DNA of 34,165 nt from Verrucomicrobiota bacterium. Lineage in GTDB: Bacteria; Verrucomicrobiota; Verrucomicrobiia; Limisphaerales; Pedosphaeraceae. The DNA is taken from the NCBI GenBank assembly GCA_021325145.1, contig JAJPHR010000003.1, positions 1 to 34,165 of the forward strand. Direction: 5' to 3'. The position numbers were made by a program, and so were the translations under genes. The notes beneath the pieces are model-generated. The model saw only the letters and a list, made by a program, of their open reading frames with translations, was not told where the DNA came from and did not search any database. Positions 32,037 through 34,165 of this stretch are shown here, piece after piece. Each line of letters begins with the position of its first letter. Positions within the stretch are counted from its first letter, which is position 1.

Positions 32037-34165
32037 ATGGAATCAGGGATTTTGAAATTACTGGGCCGGTCGGATTACGCTCCGATGAATGTGCCCGAAC
32101 TGTTGCGGGCGCTCGGGCTTGCCCCAAACCAGCAGCAGGAATTGCAACGGGTGCTGGCGGGTTTGGAGCGGTCAGGAGAGATCGCGCGGATCAAAGGGAG
32201 CCGCTACGTGCGTCCCCTGGACGCCGATCTGGTGCCCGGCCGCATTCGCATGAACCGGCAAGGCCGCGGTTTTTTGGAGGCGGACGACCCGAAGCTTCCG
32301 GAGATCATGGTCCCGGAACATGCGACCTCCACCGCGTTCAATGGCGATCGCGTGCTGGTGCGGCGCGATGTGATTCCGCAGAGCCGGCCTGGGCGCAAGG
32401 GAGAAGTCACGGGCAAGGTCATCCGAATTCTGGAGCGCGCGCGGACGCAGTTGGTTGGGACCTTGCAGCGGGGTCGGCAATTTCTCTACGTCGTGCCGGA
32501 TGATCCACGCATCCCTCACGATATCTATGTGCCCCCGGCTCGGGATGTGGGGCGCACGCCGAATATTGGGGACAAGGTGGTGGTGGATTTGCGCGACTGG
32601 CCGTCACGTCACGCAAATCCGGAAGGGGAGATCGTGGAAGTGCTGGGGCCGCCGGATGAGGAAGGGGTGGACATGTTGTCGGTGTTGCGCCACTACAATC
32701 TGCCATTACACTTTCCCAAGCGGGTGCTCCACGAAGCGCGCGCGGTTGGCACGGAGGTAAGCGCCCAGGATTTGACTGGCCGGGTGGATTGCCGCCGCCA
32801 TCAGGTGATTACGATCGATCCCGATGACGCGAAGGATTTTGACGATGCCATTTATCTGGAGGCGGCGCCAAACCAGCAGTGGAAGCTTTGGGTCCATATC
32901 GCTGATGTTTCGCATTACGTGAAACCCGGCACGGCGCTGGATGAGGAGGCCCGCAAGCGCGGCAATTCCACTTACCTGGTGGATCGGGTGATTCCAATGC
33001 TGCCCGAAGCCTTGAGCAACGAGCTTTGTTCGTTGAAACCAAATGTGGAGCGGCTTACCAAGTGCGTGGAATTTCTCCTTTCATCCGAAGGCCGGGTATT
33101 GCGAACGCAATTCTACCCCGCCGTGATTCGCTCACAACGGCGCTTCACTTACGGGGAAGCGCTCGCAGTCCTGCAGCGCCGTCCTTCGGGCCCAATCGAA
33201 CAAATGCTGCATCAGGCGCATCAGCTCGCGCAACGCATTCGACACGCCCGGTTCAAGGCCGGATCGCTGGAATTGGACTTTCCGGAAACCAAGATCCGAC
33301 TCGACGAGCGCGGTCGAATTCTGCGCATTGAGCGAACGGAGAACGACATCTCGCACCAACTCATCGAGGAATACATGCTGCTCGCCAACGAAGCGGTGGC
33401 CGCTCGTTTGATGAGCCTGAACCGTCCGGCGATTTATCGCATCCACGAACCGCCCGACGAAAAGCGCTTGCAGGAATATCGCGAGGATGTGTTAAGCCAT
33501 CATATCCAGTGCGGCAATCTCAGCCATCGGCCGGAAGTGCAGAAATTGTTGCGCAAGCTGGGGACGATTCCCATTGGCCAGGCGCTGAAGATCGGGTTTT
33601 TGAGATCGCTCATGCGCGCGCGTTACGCGATCGAGCCGCTTGGCCATTATGGATTGGCGAAAAAGAAGTACACCCATTTCACCTCACCCATCCGGCGATA
33701 TGCGGACCTGGAGGTGCATCGGGCACTATTCCAGAAGCCAGGGCAGGGCACGGTGGCGAAATCGCTTCGAGCCGTCGCCGAGCACATTTCCGACACGGAA
33801 CGAAACTCCGCGGACGCTGAGCGGGACAGCAAGGACGTCAAACTTTACGCTCATCTCGAAGCACAATTAAAGTCAGGCCGGCCACAGGTTTATCCGGCGC
33901 TGGTGACGGATGTCAGGAACTTCGGGTTCTTCGTGGATGTGACGGGTTTGGGCATGAGTGGTGCGGTGCCGCTCTCGACGATTACCGATGACTTCTACCA
34001 ATTTGATGCCGCGCGCAGCCAGGTCGTTGGCCGACGCACCCGGCGGGTGATCAAGCTGGGCGACCGGGTGGAGGTGCAGATTGCCAAGGTGGACCGGTTC
34101 AAGAAGCAGGTGGATTTTGCCCTGGCCAGGCAGCGAAAAGTGGTCGATGGAGGACAAAGGCGAAG
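32037..34165 (+). CDS. rnr: Ribonuclease R, 3' end outside the window
   Basis: At least 709 residues, open to the window edge. It is a processive 3'-5' exoribonuclease that degrades structured RNA. An N-terminal winged-helix region (VPELLRALGLAPNQQQEL to KGSRYV) is followed by cold-shock-like RNA-binding domains (about 65-230). The RNB catalytic domain has the metal-binding aspartates D261, D267, D269 and D270 in IDPDDAKDFDDAIYLE. Later RNB motifs are GNSTYLVDRVIPMLPEALSN, LDFPETKIRLDERG, LIEEYMLLANEAVA and KYTHFTSPIRRYADLEVHRA. The S1 domain is visible near the end (VRNFGFFVDVTGLGMSGAVP). The start ATG 32037 has no obvious ribosome-binding site but fits the family N-terminus. RNase II is less likely because of the winged-helix start and the SPIRRYADL/S1 layout. 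Confidence 0.93.
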   Translation, partial: MESGILKLLGRSDYAPMNVPELLRALGLAPNQQQELQRVLAGLERSGEIARIKGSRYVRPLDADLVPGRIRMNRQGRGFLEADDPKLPEIMVPEHATSTAFNGDRVLVRRDVIPQSRPGRKGEVTGKVIRILERARTQLVGTLQRGRQFLYVVPDDPRIPHDIYVPPARDVGRTPNIGDKVVVDLRDWPSRHANPEGEIVEVLGPPDEEGVDMLSVLRHYNLPLHFPKRVLHEARAVGTEVSAQDLTGRVDCRRHQVITIDPDDAKDFDDAIYLEAAPNQQWKLWVHIADVSHYVKPGTALDEEARKRGNSTYLVDRVIPMLPEALSNELCSLKPNVERLTKCVEFLLSSEGRVLRTQFYPAVIRSQRRFTYGEALAVLQRRPSGPIEQMLHQAHQLAQRIRHARFKAGSLELDFPETKIRLDERGRILRIERTENDISHQLIEEYMLLANEAVAARLMSLNRPAIYRIHEPPDEKRLQEYREDVLSHHIQCGNLSHRPEVQKLLRKLGTIPIGQALKIGFLRSLMRARYAIEPLGHYGLAKKKYTHFTSPIRRYADLEVHRALFQKPGQGTVAKSLRAVAEHISDTERNSADAERDSKDVKLYAHLEAQLKSGRPQVYPALVTDVRNFGFFVDVTGLGMSGAVPLSTITDDFYQFDAARSQVVGRRTRRVIKLGDRVEVQIAKVDRFKKQVDFALARQRKVVDGGQRR

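Noticed and set aside
1..34165. tRNA, rRNA, CRISPR arrays, transposases, phage genes or defence systems
   Set aside because: None was seen. The repeats are too few and too irregularly spaced for a CRISPR array, and all large frames are assigned to other families. AddAB is a housekeeping repair system here.

Overview
The window looks like a chromosomal segment of a moderately GC-rich, Gram-negative-type bacterium, most likely a member of the Verrucomicrobiota (Pedosphaera/Limisphaerales-like). This placement is inferred from the gene mix: an AddAB-type nuclease, secreted GH27, GH95 and GH28 enzymes, outer-membrane polysaccharide export proteins, an ExeA-like ATPase and paired ABC-2 permeases. 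Short repeats of the 'CCAAGCTCCA', 'CCAATGTCCA' and 'TCCAAAG' kind between and inside genes fit too. No marker gene was compared, so the taxonomy stays an inference.

Layout. 1-5.5 kb: 3' end of an addB-like nuclease gene overlapping a complete addA helicase-nuclease gene (double-strand break processing). 5.5-6.3 kb: a FecR-domain lipoprotein. 6.4-8.2 kb, minus strand: two ABC-2 permeases without an ATPase gene beside them. 8.4-10.6 kb: alpha-glucan phosphorylase. 10.8-12.5 kb: rlmN overlapping an orphan hisH. 12.7-18.6 kb: secreted alpha-galactosidase (GH27), secreted alpha-L-fucosidase (GH95) and a secreted DUF4139-like protein. 18.6-20.2 kb, minus strand: a GH28-like enzyme. 20.3-21.7 kb: a small membrane-anchored protein of unknown function and a GNAT acetyltransferase. 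21.95-27.2 kb: a tightly coupled four-gene polysaccharide export operon (ExeA-like ATPase, Wzz-like protein with a degenerate BY-kinase domain, two Wza-like export proteins), preceded by a leader that can fold into a pseudoknot. 27.5-29.3 kb: the primary sigma factor. 29.4-31.9 kb, minus strand: a membrane-anchored C39-like cysteine peptidase and a DUF885 protein. 32.0 kb to the end: RNase R, cut off by the window edge.

Common thread. The 12.7-20.2 kb block looks like a small glycan-degradation cluster (galactose, fucose, uronic-acid-type linkages) with no SusC/D-like or sugar transporter genes. The 22-27 kb block exports a polysaccharide. The most unusual feature is how often short interspersed repeats sit in frame inside or at the edge of coding sequences. 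Two lie inside addA, one forms the N-terminus of an ABC permease, and one palindromic element supplies the start codon and signal-peptide core of the GH95 fucosidase. No rRNA, tRNA, CRISPR array, transposase or phage gene was seen.
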